Program-made: the position numbers and the translations under genes
Shown here: positions 1-6,359 of the stretch, piece after piece
How the letters are laid out: each line of letters starts with the position of its first letter
How positions within the stretch are numbered: position 1 is the stretch's first letter
Notes under the pieces: generated by a model
Database searches by the model: none
The model's input: the letters and a program-made list of their open reading frames with translations, nothing else
Told to the model about the DNA's origin: nothing
NCBI RefSeq assembly: GCF_938045225.1
Contig: NZ_CALINL010000064.1
Span: 1-8,646, forward strand
Source: an uncultured Campylobacter sp.
GTDB taxonomy: Bacteria; Campylobacterota; Campylobacteria; Campylobacterales; Campylobacteraceae
Reading direction: 5' to 3'
DNA: 8,646 bases

Positions 1-983
1 CCATAGATGCGGCCATCAGACTGGCTAAATTTGCCGAAGATATCGGCATGAAGCGCTACTGGGTCGCAGAGCATCACAATATGCAAAATTTAGCTAGCTC
101 AGCCACGCAGCTCATCATCGCACACATCTTAGAGCATACAAAAAGCCTGCGAGTGGGCTCTGGTGGCGTGATGCTACCAAACCACAGCTCCTACTCCATC
201 GCCGAGCAGTACGCCACTCTTGAGACGCTATTTCCAAACCGCGTAGATCTTGGGCTAGGCAGAGCTCCAGGGACTGACCAAGATACGGCTGCTGTGCTTA
301 GACGCGGTGCCAGAGAGATGGAATTTAACATGCAGATAAACGAGCTAATGGACTATTTTAACGCCAAAAGAGCCGTAAAAGCCTATCCAAAAATTGAAAA
401 ATTTCCGCCTATTTACATACTTGGATCAAGCATATATAGCGCATACGTGGCGGCTGAGTTTGGCCTGCCTTATGCCTTTGCATCGCACTTTGCACCACGT
501 GCGCTAGAAAAAGCGGTAGAAATTTATCGTCAAAATTTCAAACCATCGCCCTTTTTAAAAGCGCCCTATGTCATCGCAGGAGCAAATGTGATAATAGCCC
601 AAAGTGACGAGCTAGCAAAGAGTTTAGCCACTACGCAAACGCAATTTTTCTTAAACGTAGTAACTGGCGGAAAAGAGTATTTGCAGCCACCAAAAAAGGA
701 TAACGACGAAGTCTTTGCCATAAGTGGCAAGGCAGGCGCACAGGCTCCGCATTTTGGGCCGATCGACTTTAGGCAAATAGAGCTAAAAAATAGAGAAAGA
801 GCCGTCACAGAAGAGATGATGGCGTGCTCTTTTATAGGCTCAAAGCAAAGCGTTAAAGAGCAAATTTTAGAGTTTCAAAACAGACTTGAAGTCGATGAGA
901 TCATGGCTCAAAGCTTCATTTTTGATGAAAAGGCACAGCTTGACTCTTTTAGGGCATTAAAAGAGATCGCAGATCAAATTTAA
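1..983 (+). CDS. LLM-class flavin-dependent oxidoreductase, YhbW-like (5' end outside window)
   Basis: This is the 3' part of a bacterial-luciferase-like monooxygenase. The family uses reduced flavin supplied by a reductase to oxidise small molecules; the substrate here is unknown. The reading frame is open from base 3. Residues upstream of the first ATG (base 48) already match the family (IRLAKFAEDIG before MKRYWVAEHHNM), so that ATG is internal and the true start lies before the window. Recognisable motifs are WVAEHHN, GSGGVMLPNHS, the LDLGLGRAPG-type segment (here VDLGLGRAPGTDQ), the LGSS-YSA segment and FASHFAP. All closely resemble E. coli YhbW and the MsnO8 family as I remember them. 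About 326 residues are visible, close to the usual length of about 335-340, so only a few N-terminal residues are missing. The stop converges on the ligase gene, sharing TTAA at 980-983. Family assignment is firm; physiological role is not. Confidence 0.9.
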   Translation, partial: IDAAIRLAKFAEDIGMKRYWVAEHHNMQNLASSATQLIIAHILEHTKSLRVGSGGVMLPNHSSYSIAEQYATLETLFPNRVDLGLGRAPGTDQDTAAVLRRGAREMEFNMQINELMDYFNAKRAVKAYPKIEKFPPIYILGSSIYSAYVAAEFGLPYAFASHFAPRALEKAVEIYRQNFKPSPFLKAPYVIAGANVIIAQSDELAKSLATTQTQFFLNVVTGGKEYLQPPKKDNDEVFAISGKAGAQAPHFGPIDFRQIELKNRERAVTEEMMACSFIGSKQSVKEQILEFQNRLEVDEIMAQSFIFDEKAQLDSFRALKEIADQI

Positions 984-1840
984 TCCTCTCTAACCCTTAA
1001 AAATATAGGAAATCTTGGCTTGCCGTTAGCCGTTAAATTTTGAAATTTATATGTGATGATAGAGCCTATCCTTGGTGGCTCTTGACGATTTTCATCGCTT
1101 AGTCCTGAGCCTATTTTAAAGATAGTGCCCTCTTTTGGCTCGCCAGCTTTTTTTTTATCATCTTTGCCACCAAGTGCCTTGCAGGTAAGCGAGCCAGCAA
1201 AATTGGCGTATTTGCCGCTGCCTTTATTTATAGCAATAACCTCACACTCGGCGTCTTTAAATTTCTTAAATTTGAGCGCATTTTTACTTCGTTTTCGCTC
1301 GTATGGCGCATTTGGCTCACGCACGACTGCTCCCTCGCCACCTTTTGCGATCATGTCCTTTGTAAATTTTAAAAACTGGGCGTTATCGCGCATTTTTATC
1401 TGTTTTATGATGATTAAATTTTCATTTGGCTCATTTTTTAGAAATTTAGCCAAAACTTCAAGCCTACGAGGCAAGCCGCCGCTCGCCTCTGGCACGTCAA
1501 AAACGTGAAATTTAAGCCTGCTCCACGCCTTTTTATCTGGCAGCTTGTCCATCACGGTCGCTTGAATTTCTTCAAATTTAAGCCCCTTTGCGTAAAGCTC
1601 GCCATCAAGTGCAAATTTAGGGAAATTTTTAGTAAAACTTAGCGGTGCATTTAGCTTTTTGCCCTGTCTTGAGAGCAAATTCTCTCCGTCCCAGTAGGCA
1701 CGCACGCCATCAAGCTTCTCACTAGCTAGCCAGCCACTGACGTTTTGATCTTTATACTCACTAAGGCGCAGCAGATCAAGAGAAAATGCAAAATTTAAAA
1801 GCACCAAAAGTGCAAAAATTATTCTAATCAAGCCTTGCAC
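980..1840 (-). CDS. Exported minimal ATP-dependent DNA ligase (LigE type)
   Basis: This 286-residue enzyme should seal nicks in duplex DNA through a covalent lysyl-AMP. The nucleotidyltransferase motifs are present: motif I EKLDGVR (41-47, nucleophile K42), SRQGKKL (57-63), LDGEL (78-82), FHVFDV (111-116), EGAVVR (169-174) and LKFKKFKD (189-196). A short OB-like C-terminus follows, with GTIFKIGSGLSDENR at 238-252. There is no extra DNA-binding domain, which is the minimal LigE layout known from Haemophilus, Neisseria and Campylobacter. Residues 1-20 form a signal peptide (hydrophobic 4-20, probable cleavage AFS-LD), so periplasmic action is inferred. The start is GTG at 1838-1840, overlapping the end of tag by 13 bases; TTG at codon 4 is an alternative that would keep the signal. 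No strong Shine-Dalgarno precedes either, suggesting translational coupling. It is the last gene of the epimerase-tag-ligase operon. Confidence 0.9.
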   Translation of the reverse strand: MQGLIRIIFALLVLLNFAFSLDLLRLSEYKDQNVSGWLASEKLDGVRAYWDGENLLSRQGKKLNAPLSFTKNFPKFALDGELYAKGLKFEEIQATVMDKLPDKKAWSRLKFHVFDVPEASGGLPRRLEVLAKFLKNEPNENLIIIKQIKMRDNAQFLKFTKDMIAKGGEGAVVREPNAPYERKRSKNALKFKKFKDAECEVIAINKGSGKYANFAGSLTCKALGGKDDKKKAGEPKEGTIFKIGSGLSDENRQEPPRIGSIITYKFQNLTANGKPRFPIFLRVRED

Positions 1841-2406
1841 TTACAAAAACAATAGTCCATATGATCATCCACCACGCCCACGCTTTGCAAAAAGGCATAG
1901 GTGCTAACAGAGCCTAGAAATTTAAATCCTCGCTTTTTTAGCTCCTTTGCCACAAAGTCAGACATCGGCGTAGTTGCTGGCACTTGCTTGATATTTTGAT
2001 AGTGATTGATGATCTGTTTGCCGTCAAATTTGGGGTCAAAATTTCTTAGCAAATGTCCCCACAAATAGTCATAAAAGCTGCCAAATTCTTGCGTCACAGA
2101 CAAAAATGCAAGGGCGTTTACAGAAAGCGATTTTAGTTTTAGTCTATTGCGTATCAGCCCTTCGTTTTGCATAAATTTAGCTATCTCAGCCTCGCCATAA
2201 AGCTTGATCTTTTTAGGGTCAAAGCTGTCAAACGCCACTCTCATAGCCTCTCTTTTTTGAAGCACCCCATGCCACGAAAGTCCTGCTTGAAAGCCCTCTA
2301 AAACTATCATTTCAAAAAATTTTCTATCATCTTTTATGACTTTGCCCCACTCATTATCGTGGTAGGCTATGTCAAGCTCACCCTTGGCCCACTCGCAACG
2401 TCTCAT
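1828..2406 (-). CDS. tag: DNA-3-methyladenine glycosylase I
   Basis: This cytoplasmic base-excision enzyme removes 3-methyladenine from alkylated DNA, leaving an abasic site. The 192-residue length is typical of Tag. The zinc ligands of E. coli Tag all have counterparts: C4, H16, H182 and C186, the last two in DDHMDYC. The active-site stretch LEGFQAGLSW (36-45) supplies the conserved glutamate (E37) and tryptophan (W45) that contact the base. Other family landmarks are AYHDNEWG (14-21), FDPKKI (62-67), GLIRNRLK (83-90) and KKRGFKFLGS (157-166). The ATG directly follows the epimerase stop (TAAATG) and has only a weak ribosome site, so translation is probably coupled to the upstream gene. The 3' end overlaps the ligase start. 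The protein has no signal peptide, whereas its ligase partner does, so the two may not act in the same compartment. Confidence 0.95.
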   Translation of the reverse strand: MRRCEWAKGELDIAYHDNEWGKVIKDDRKFFEMIVLEGFQAGLSWHGVLQKREAMRVAFDSFDPKKIKLYGEAEIAKFMQNEGLIRNRLKLKSLSVNALAFLSVTQEFGSFYDYLWGHLLRNFDPKFDGKQIINHYQNIKQVPATTPMSDFVAKELKKRGFKFLGSVSTYAFLQSVGVVDDHMDYCFCKCKA

Positions 2407-3465
2407 TTAAATTTTGATCCCGTAAAACTCGCTATACCACTCGACAAATTTAGCCACGCCGTCATTTACTTTTGTGTTTGGCTTGTAGTCAAAGTCAGCC
2501 ACAAGGTCGCTAACGTCTGCAAATGTCGCTGGCACGTCGCCTGCTTGAAGTGGGAGGAAATTTTTCTTGATCTCACGGCCGATCTTTATCTCAACTGCCT
2601 TGATGTAGTCCATGAGCTCGACTGGGCTGTTGTTGCCGATATTATAGACCTTAAACGGCGCCTTTGAAGTGGCTGGGTCTGGGTGCTTTGCGTCCCAAGC
2701 TGGGTTTGGCTTGGCTGGGTTGTCGATGCACTTAATAATGCCCTTTACGATGTCGTCCACGTAGGTAAAGTCGCGCTTCATCTTGCCGTAGTTAAAGACG
2801 TCGATAGTTTTATCTTTAAGCGCGGCATCAACAAACAAAAATAGCGCCATATCAGGGCGTCCCCATGGTCCATAAACCGTAAAAAAGCGAAGTCCAGTCG
2901 TTGGCACGTTAAATAGGTGGCTATAAGTGTGCGCCATCATCTCGTTGCTCTTTTTGGTCGCTGCGTAGAGGCTTATAGGGTGATTGACCGCTTCGTGCGT
3001 AGAAAATGGCATGTTTTCATTTAGGCCATAAACCGAGCTAGAGCTTGCATAGACTAGGTTTTTTATCTCGTTGTGGCGGCAGCACTCTAGGATATTCATA
3101 AAGCCTGTGATGTTGCTGTCGATATAGGCTTTTGGGTTTATGAGCGAGTAGCGAACGCCAGCTTGTGCGGCTAAATTTACCACTACGTCAAATTTCTCTT
3201 TAGTAAAAAGCTCCTTCATCGTCTTTTCATCAGCAAGGTCTGCTTTTATAAATTTTAAATTTGCATGCGTTTTTGAGGTGATAAGTTTGCCATAGTCTAT
3301 CTCGCTCACGTCAAAACCAGCCGTTTTTAGGCGTGCAAGCTTTAAATTTACGTCATAGTAGTCGTTTATCACGTCATATCCAACGACCTCATCCCCGCGC
3401 GCCACAAGAGCATTTGCAAGGTGAAATCCTATAAATCCCGCCGTTCCGGTTACTAAAATTTTCAT
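2407..3465 (-). CDS. NAD-dependent sugar epimerase, UDP-glucuronate 4-epimerase-like
   Basis: This 352-residue extended short-chain dehydrogenase/reductase probably converts UDP-glucuronate to UDP-galacturonate, a donor for LOS, capsule or other surface glycans. The Rossmann NAD site is TGTAGFIG (6-13), followed by the acidic D31. The catalytic set is SSSSVYG (141-147) with Y167 and K171 in YAATK. The segment VINDYYDVNLKLARL (32-46) is characteristic of the UDP-GlcA 4-epimerase subgroup, and RFFTVYGPWGRPDMAL (193-208) and DFTYVDDIV (232-240) are standard substrate-domain motifs. The ATG is preceded by AAAGGA at a 6-base spacing and by an extended -10, making this the first gene of an operon with tag and the ligase. 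A galE-type gene sits near wlaX and waaC in C. jejuni, so this may occupy an equivalent position. Epimerase family is certain; the uronate substrate is inferred from resemblance. Confidence 0.88.
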   Translation of the reverse strand: MKILVTGTAGFIGFHLANALVARGDEVVGYDVINDYYDVNLKLARLKTAGFDVSEIDYGKLITSKTHANLKFIKADLADEKTMKELFTKEKFDVVVNLAAQAGVRYSLINPKAYIDSNITGFMNILECCRHNEIKNLVYASSSSVYGLNENMPFSTHEAVNHPISLYAATKKSNEMMAHTYSHLFNVPTTGLRFFTVYGPWGRPDMALFLFVDAALKDKTIDVFNYGKMKRDFTYVDDIVKGIIKCIDNPAKPNPAWDAKHPDPATSKAPFKVYNIGNNSPVELMDYIKAVEIKIGREIKKNFLPLQAGDVPATFADVSDLVADFDYKPNTKVNDGVAKFVEWYSEFYGIKI

Positions 3466-3471
3466 ATTTTT

Positions 3472-3477
3472 TCCTTT
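3472..3477 (-). promoter_or_regulatory. Ribosome binding site of the epimerase gene
   Basis: AAAGGA on the minus strand lies 6 bases before the ATG at 3463-3465. It is the only strong Shine-Dalgarno in the three-gene operon and fixes the epimerase start. Confidence 0.75.
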
Positions 3478-3490
3478 GTGATTTGACGCT

Positions 3491-3499
3491 ATTTTAGCA
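3491..3499 (-). promoter_or_regulatory. Extended -10 promoter for the epimerase-tag-ligase operon
   Basis: The minus strand reads TGCTAAAAT, an extended -10 (TGnTAnAAT class), preceded by a T/A-rich stretch (TTTGATTTTTAAAATA) and no obvious -35. This is the layout described for Campylobacter sigma-70 promoters. Transcription would begin around 3484, giving a leader of about 19 bases that contains the ribosome site. The element overlaps a small palindrome, GCTATTTTAGC on the plus strand. Inferred from sequence only. Confidence 0.6.
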
Positions 3500-3541
3500 T
3501 ATTTTAAAAATCAAAGCTCGTAAATAAAATTAGCGCCAACT

Positions 3542-4270
3542 CTACGAACAACGCGCTAAGCCGAGCAAACATCCAAGTCCCCAACCTACGAAAAAAGTAC
3601 CGTAAAAAGCCGCCCCGACTACAAATACGGCGGGAAAAGCCACTATCATCCCCGCGCTAGCGACGGGCAAACCAACGATCATCGCGGCACCGCCGAGATC
3701 TATCCCCGCACCGCCGCTGCTTGCGCCTATTTTTTCGCAATCTACATTCGTATATACTTTGATTGGATTTTGAAATTTACCCGAGGTTAAAATTTCTTTT
3801 CTTTTAGCGTCGCTTATGTTTGCCGTACTTCCGCTCAGATAATAATAACCGGTTATATATCCGGACTCCAAAAAGCTTTTTATAGCCTGAGACCCTTGCA
3901 TATTTTTGTTTGGATCAAACATCTCAAAAGACGCTTTTAACGCAGCGTATCTCTCATCCGAAAATAGCTTTTTATCAAGAAAAATGACGTATGTTCCGAC
4001 CATCTTTTCATCGTTGCCATATATGCAAATAGACGCAAAATCGTCTTTTATGTCATTTGCAAACTCGCTAGCGTAAAAGCGTTTGGCTTCGTCTATTTTT
4101 TCCGTTTCGTTTAGCCTAAAGCTATATTTGTCGCCGACGACGTAGTATCCGTCGTTATACGCATAAAGCCCTTGTATCTCGTCTATTTTTTTAACGCCGG
4201 CGCTTTTATCTGCGCAACCGGAAAATAGCAATGCAAATATCGCCGAAAAAGCTACGATCTTTTTATACAT
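3542..4270 (-). CDS. Predicted lipoprotein of unknown function with hydrophobic Gly/Ala-rich C-terminus
   Basis: I do not recognise a family for this 242-residue protein. It begins with a type II signal peptide: K3/K4, a hydrophobic core (5-16) and lipobox LFSGC with lipidated C19. It would therefore be an exported lipoprotein anchored by an N-terminal acyl group. Residues 30-180 form a mixed, aromatic and charged soluble domain with no motif I can name (YNDGYYVVGDKYSF at 38-51, YYYLSG at 142-147). From about 184 the character changes: SSGGAGIDLGGAAMIVG leads into two hydrophobic Gly/Ala/Val stretches up to about 237, ending GLARCS. This could be a membrane hairpin, unusual in a lipoprotein. 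Cysteines at 82, 178, 234 and 241 could form disulfides. The ATG has AAGGAT upstream at 5 bases. It is transcribed like its neighbours but separated by 76 and 124 bases, so it may be monocistronic. Confidence 0.8.
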   Translation of the reverse strand: MYKKIVAFSAIFALLFSGCADKSAGVKKIDEIQGLYAYNDGYYVVGDKYSFRLNETEKIDEAKRFYASEFANDIKDDFASICIYGNDEKMVGTYVIFLDKKLFSDERYAALKASFEMFDPNKNMQGSQAIKSFLESGYITGYYYLSGSTANISDAKRKEILTSGKFQNPIKVYTNVDCEKIGASSGGAGIDLGGAAMIVGLPVASAGMIVAFPAVFVVGAAFYGTFFVGWGLGCLLGLARCS

Positions 4271-4275
4271 CGATT

Positions 4276-4281
4276 ATCCTT
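4276..4281 (-). promoter_or_regulatory. Ribosome binding site of the lipoprotein gene
   Basis: AAGGAT on the minus strand lies 5 bases before the ATG at 4268-4270 and supports that start, which also gives a complete lipoprotein signal peptide. Confidence 0.65.
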
Positions 4282-4302
4282 TATTTTATAAATATTAAAC
4301 TA

Positions 4303-4308
4303 TCTATA
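4303..4308 (-). promoter_or_regulatory. Possible -10 element for the lipoprotein gene
   Basis: TATAGA on the minus strand would place transcription start near 4296, with a leader of about 25 bases including the ribosome site. A second candidate, TATAAA at 4285-4290, sits too close to the ribosome site to allow a normal leader. No -35 is evident. Weak evidence. Confidence 0.35.
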
Positions 4309-4394
4309 CTTGCTGAAATTAAATTACGCTTTAACAAAAGCGAGCCGTTTAAATTTAGCCAAACTAGCAAAATACTCTAAATTTGCGCCCGTTC

Positions 4395-5309
4395 TCACTG
4401 CTCGTCTAAATTTATCTCGGGCATATTTTCTTCGGTATAGTATTCCTCTACACCTGCTTGCCCGTCGTCGCCTAGCTCTGGCTCATCCTCGTAGTTTTGC
4501 GTTTCAAGGCGTACCAGTTCGCACTCCACAGCCTTGCAAAATACCGGCGTATAGCCCATCTGCGCGCAGTTTGCCCCGAGCCACTCGCTCATCACCGAGA
4601 TATCGTCCGCGTAATCGTCCAGCGTCAAATTTCCGCGCAAAAGCTCGTATTTTAGGAAAAGCCAGTAGGTGTTTAGCACGTCGCTTTCGCAGTATTCGTT
4701 GATCTTGTCGATCTTACCGTCAAAAAACAGCTCCATCACCTGATCGCCGTGCACGTCGTATTTGCCGGGCAAATTTAAGCTAGCGCAGAGAGTATCTAGC
4801 TTTAGCCCGCGAACGGAGCCAAATTCGCTCACGTGATCGAGTAGATCAAAGTGAAATTTGCCGCTGTACCTGTCGCGGTAGTTGCCGTCCCATTTGCCTT
4901 TGCCAAGCTCCTTGTTTTCGACCTCGTAAAAGCTCGGAAACGATACGTTGTACCTCATCGCGCGAGTTAAAATCATCGGCAGATCAAAGCCTCGCCCGTT
5001 AAAGCTCACCAAGCGCGGGTTGTGCGAGTTTACGAAACCGATAAATTTATTTAGGATTTCGCGCTCGTTTGCGCCTTTCATCGTGCTTACGCGCAAAAAT
5101 TTACCGTACTCGTCCGCCATCACCGCAGATATCGCCACTACGCGGTGAAACATCACGGGTAAAAACTCGCTTCCGCTTGCTGCCTTTTGCGCGGCAAACG
5201 CCTGCCTCGCCACCTCCGCGTCGCTTCCCTCAAAGCCGTAAATTTTACGCAAAAGCGCGGTATCGGGCACCGTCTCGCAGTCAAAAACGCAGATATAATT
5301 TTTAGCCAT
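4395..5309 (-). CDS. WlaX-like DEDDy 3'-5' exonuclease (predicted PolB-type proofreading domain)
   Basis: This 304-residue protein matches the 'predicted 3'-5' exonuclease related to the exonuclease domain of PolB' family, whose namesake is Campylobacter WlaX. ExoI is FDCETVPD with D10 and E12, ExoII is SFNGRGFDLP (102-111, D109), and ExoIII is YCESD (Y206, D210), giving a DEDDy active site for two metal ions. LKLDTLCASLNLPGK (169-183) is a further family-like stretch. No polymerase domain is present, so it would be a stand-alone nuclease; its substrate is not established. The C-terminus (about 270-304) is a strongly acidic, probably disordered tail. The ATG follows AAAGG (spacing about 7) and gives the natural N-terminus before ExoI. 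It is divergent from waaC, as I recall for the homologous pair in C. jejuni. The link to LOS may be positional rather than functional. Confidence 0.88.
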   Translation of the reverse strand: MAKNYICVFDCETVPDTALLRKIYGFEGSDAEVARQAFAAQKAASGSEFLPVMFHRVVAISAVMADEYGKFLRVSTMKGANEREILNKFIGFVNSHNPRLVSFNGRGFDLPMILTRAMRYNVSFPSFYEVENKELGKGKWDGNYRDRYSGKFHFDLLDHVSEFGSVRGLKLDTLCASLNLPGKYDVHGDQVMELFFDGKIDKINEYCESDVLNTYWLFLKYELLRGNLTLDDYADDISVMSEWLGANCAQMGYTPVFCKAVECELVRLETQNYEDEPELGDDGQAGVEEYYTEENMPEINLDEQ

Positions 5310-5372
5310 TTCAAACCTTTTTTAGCTATTTTTGCCTAAAATGATAGCTAAAAATCTTTATAAAAGCGGTAA
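5310..5372. promoter_or_regulatory. Divergent promoter region between the exonuclease gene and the LOS operon
   Basis: These 63 A/T-rich bases must hold the promoters for both flanking transcription units. Plus-strand candidates are TAAAAT at 5337-5342 (start near 5349, leader about 24 bases) and TATAAA at 5359-5364, which would give an almost leaderless waaC transcript. On the minus strand AAAGG precedes the exonuclease start, with TATCAT- and TAAAGAT-like candidate -10 elements upstream. I cannot choose among them by eye. The region also contains the inverted repeat listed separately. Confidence 0.6.
5319..5354. repeat. Perfect 11-bp inverted repeat in the divergent promoter region
   Basis: TTTTTAGCTAT (5319-5329) is repeated in inverted orientation as ATAGCTAAAAA (5344-5354) around a 14-base spacer. 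Each arm contains the palindrome TAGCTA, at 5323-5328 and 5345-5350, so the same 6-bp core recurs 22 bases apart, about two helical turns. The spacer contains the candidate waaC -10 TAAAAT. This geometry suits a dimeric regulator acting on both genes, but A/T-rich DNA produces such repeats by chance fairly often. Confidence 0.7.
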
Positions 5373-6359
5373 ATGAGTAAAAATTTAAGCCCAAACATCG
5401 CCGTTATCAAGCTCTCCGCCCTGGGCGACATCGTTCATGCGGTAGTTATTTTGCAGTTTATCGAAAAGCACTTACCGCAAGCCAAAATAACGTGGTTTGC
5501 CGATGCCAAATTTAGCGAGATTTTGTTTCTTTGCCCGAAAATTTCGCGCGTCGTATCGCTACCGTTAAAAAACGGAGAATACAAAAAAAGCTTGGAGCTG
5601 ATCGCCTCTGCTAAGCAAGAGGGTGAATTCGACTACGTCATCGACCTGCAAGGACTTCTCAAATCCGCCGCGGTTGCGAAACTCCTTGGCAAAAACAGTT
5701 ACGGATTTGATAAATTTAGCGCCAAAGAACCGCTTGCGGCGCTGTTTTACAGGCATAAATTTAATTGCGACTACGGAGAAAATATCATCTTGCGAAATTT
5801 AAAACTTACGGCTTTTGCCTTAGGATTTAGTTTTAGCGAGGATGAAATTTTAGACAAACAGCCTTGTTTTAGCGCCTCGCAAAGTAAATTTAAAAGCTTA
5901 AAAAAGAAAATTTTGATAGCGCCTTTTGCTAGCGAGCCCAGTAAAATTTACGATAAATTTGGAGACGTTATCGCTCTGCTAGACGAGCCGCAAAATGAAA
6001 TTTTCGTCTGCTTTAACGGCGAAAACGAGGAGAAAAAAGCCATAAATTTGATCAAAAACTCAAACGCAAAACCGCTAAATTTAAGCCTAAAAGAGCTCGT
6101 GAGCTTCATCTCAAGCTGCGATCTGGTTATCGGCAACGATAGCGGCGTGACGCATATCGCCTGGGCGCAAAATCGCCCCTCTATCGCGCTTTTTGGTAAC
6201 CGCCCCGCAGAGCGAAACGCCTTTGCGAGCCCCGTAAATTTAACGCTAGACGCGGGCAAAAAAATAGACGCGAAAAAGATAGATAAAAGCGACTTTTGCG
6301 TGCGGGATATCGCGCCGCATGCTATCGCAAACGCGGCAAAAAGGCTACTTGATGCGTGA
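5373..6359 (+). CDS. waaC: Lipopolysaccharide heptosyltransferase I
   Basis: This GT9 (GT-B fold) enzyme should transfer the first L-glycero-D-manno-heptose from ADP-heptose to Kdo on lipid A at the inner face of the cytoplasmic membrane. The 328-residue length is normal. The N-terminal motif SALGDIVHA (15-23) carries the catalytic aspartate D19, and VIDLQGLLKSA (89-99) matches the WaaC subfamily. The donor-site loop contains K191 in EPSKIYDKF. The C-terminal ADP-binding motif is IGNDSGVTHIAWA (253-265) followed by LFGNRPAERN (273-282). A TAA immediately precedes the ATG in frame, so this is the earliest possible start; it adds a few residues before the first beta strand. The ribosome site is poor (AAGCGG only). 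It is the first gene of a four-gene operon and overlaps htrB by 8 bases. Confidence 0.93.
   Translation: MSKNLSPNIAVIKLSALGDIVHAVVILQFIEKHLPQAKITWFADAKFSEILFLCPKISRVVSLPLKNGEYKKSLELIASAKQEGEFDYVIDLQGLLKSAAVAKLLGKNSYGFDKFSAKEPLAALFYRHKFNCDYGENIILRNLKLTAFALGFSFSEDEILDKQPCFSASQSKFKSLKKKILIAPFASEPSKIYDKFGDVIALLDEPQNEIFVCFNGENEEKKAINLIKNSNAKPLNLSLKELVSFISSCDLVIGNDSGVTHIAWAQNRPSIALFGNRPAERNAFASPVNLTLDAGKKIDAKKIDKSDFCVRDIAPHAIANAAKRLLDA
6341..6344 (+). promoter_or_regulatory. Ribosome binding site that decides the htrB start
   Basis: AAGG lies 7 bases before the ATG at 6352. It favours that start over an in-frame upstream codon at 6319, which has no such site and would add 11 non-family residues inside the waaC coding region. 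Confidence 0.65.

Noticed and set aside
1125..1508. Plus-strand open frame of 127 codons inside the ligase gene
   Set aside because: Its low-complexity Ser/Phe/Pro composition is typical of an antisense shadow, and the opposite strand carries all the ligase motifs.
4327..4342. Small hairpin (CGCTTT / AAAGCG, 4-base loop) downstream of the exonuclease gene
   Set aside because: The stem is only 6 bp and the following minus-strand sequence (TAATTTAATTT) is not a continuous T run, so I do not call it a terminator.
4310..4702. Plus-strand open frame of 130 codons, opposite the exonuclease 3' end
   Set aside because: It is Arg/Pro/Ser/Ala-rich with no domain and lies mostly antisense to a gene with a complete DEDDy active site. 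It is a shadow of codon bias.
6319..6351. Upstream ATG as the start of htrB
   Set aside because: It would add 11 residues lying within waaC without a ribosome site. The ATG at 6352 has AAGG at 7 bases and matches the usual HtrB N-terminus.
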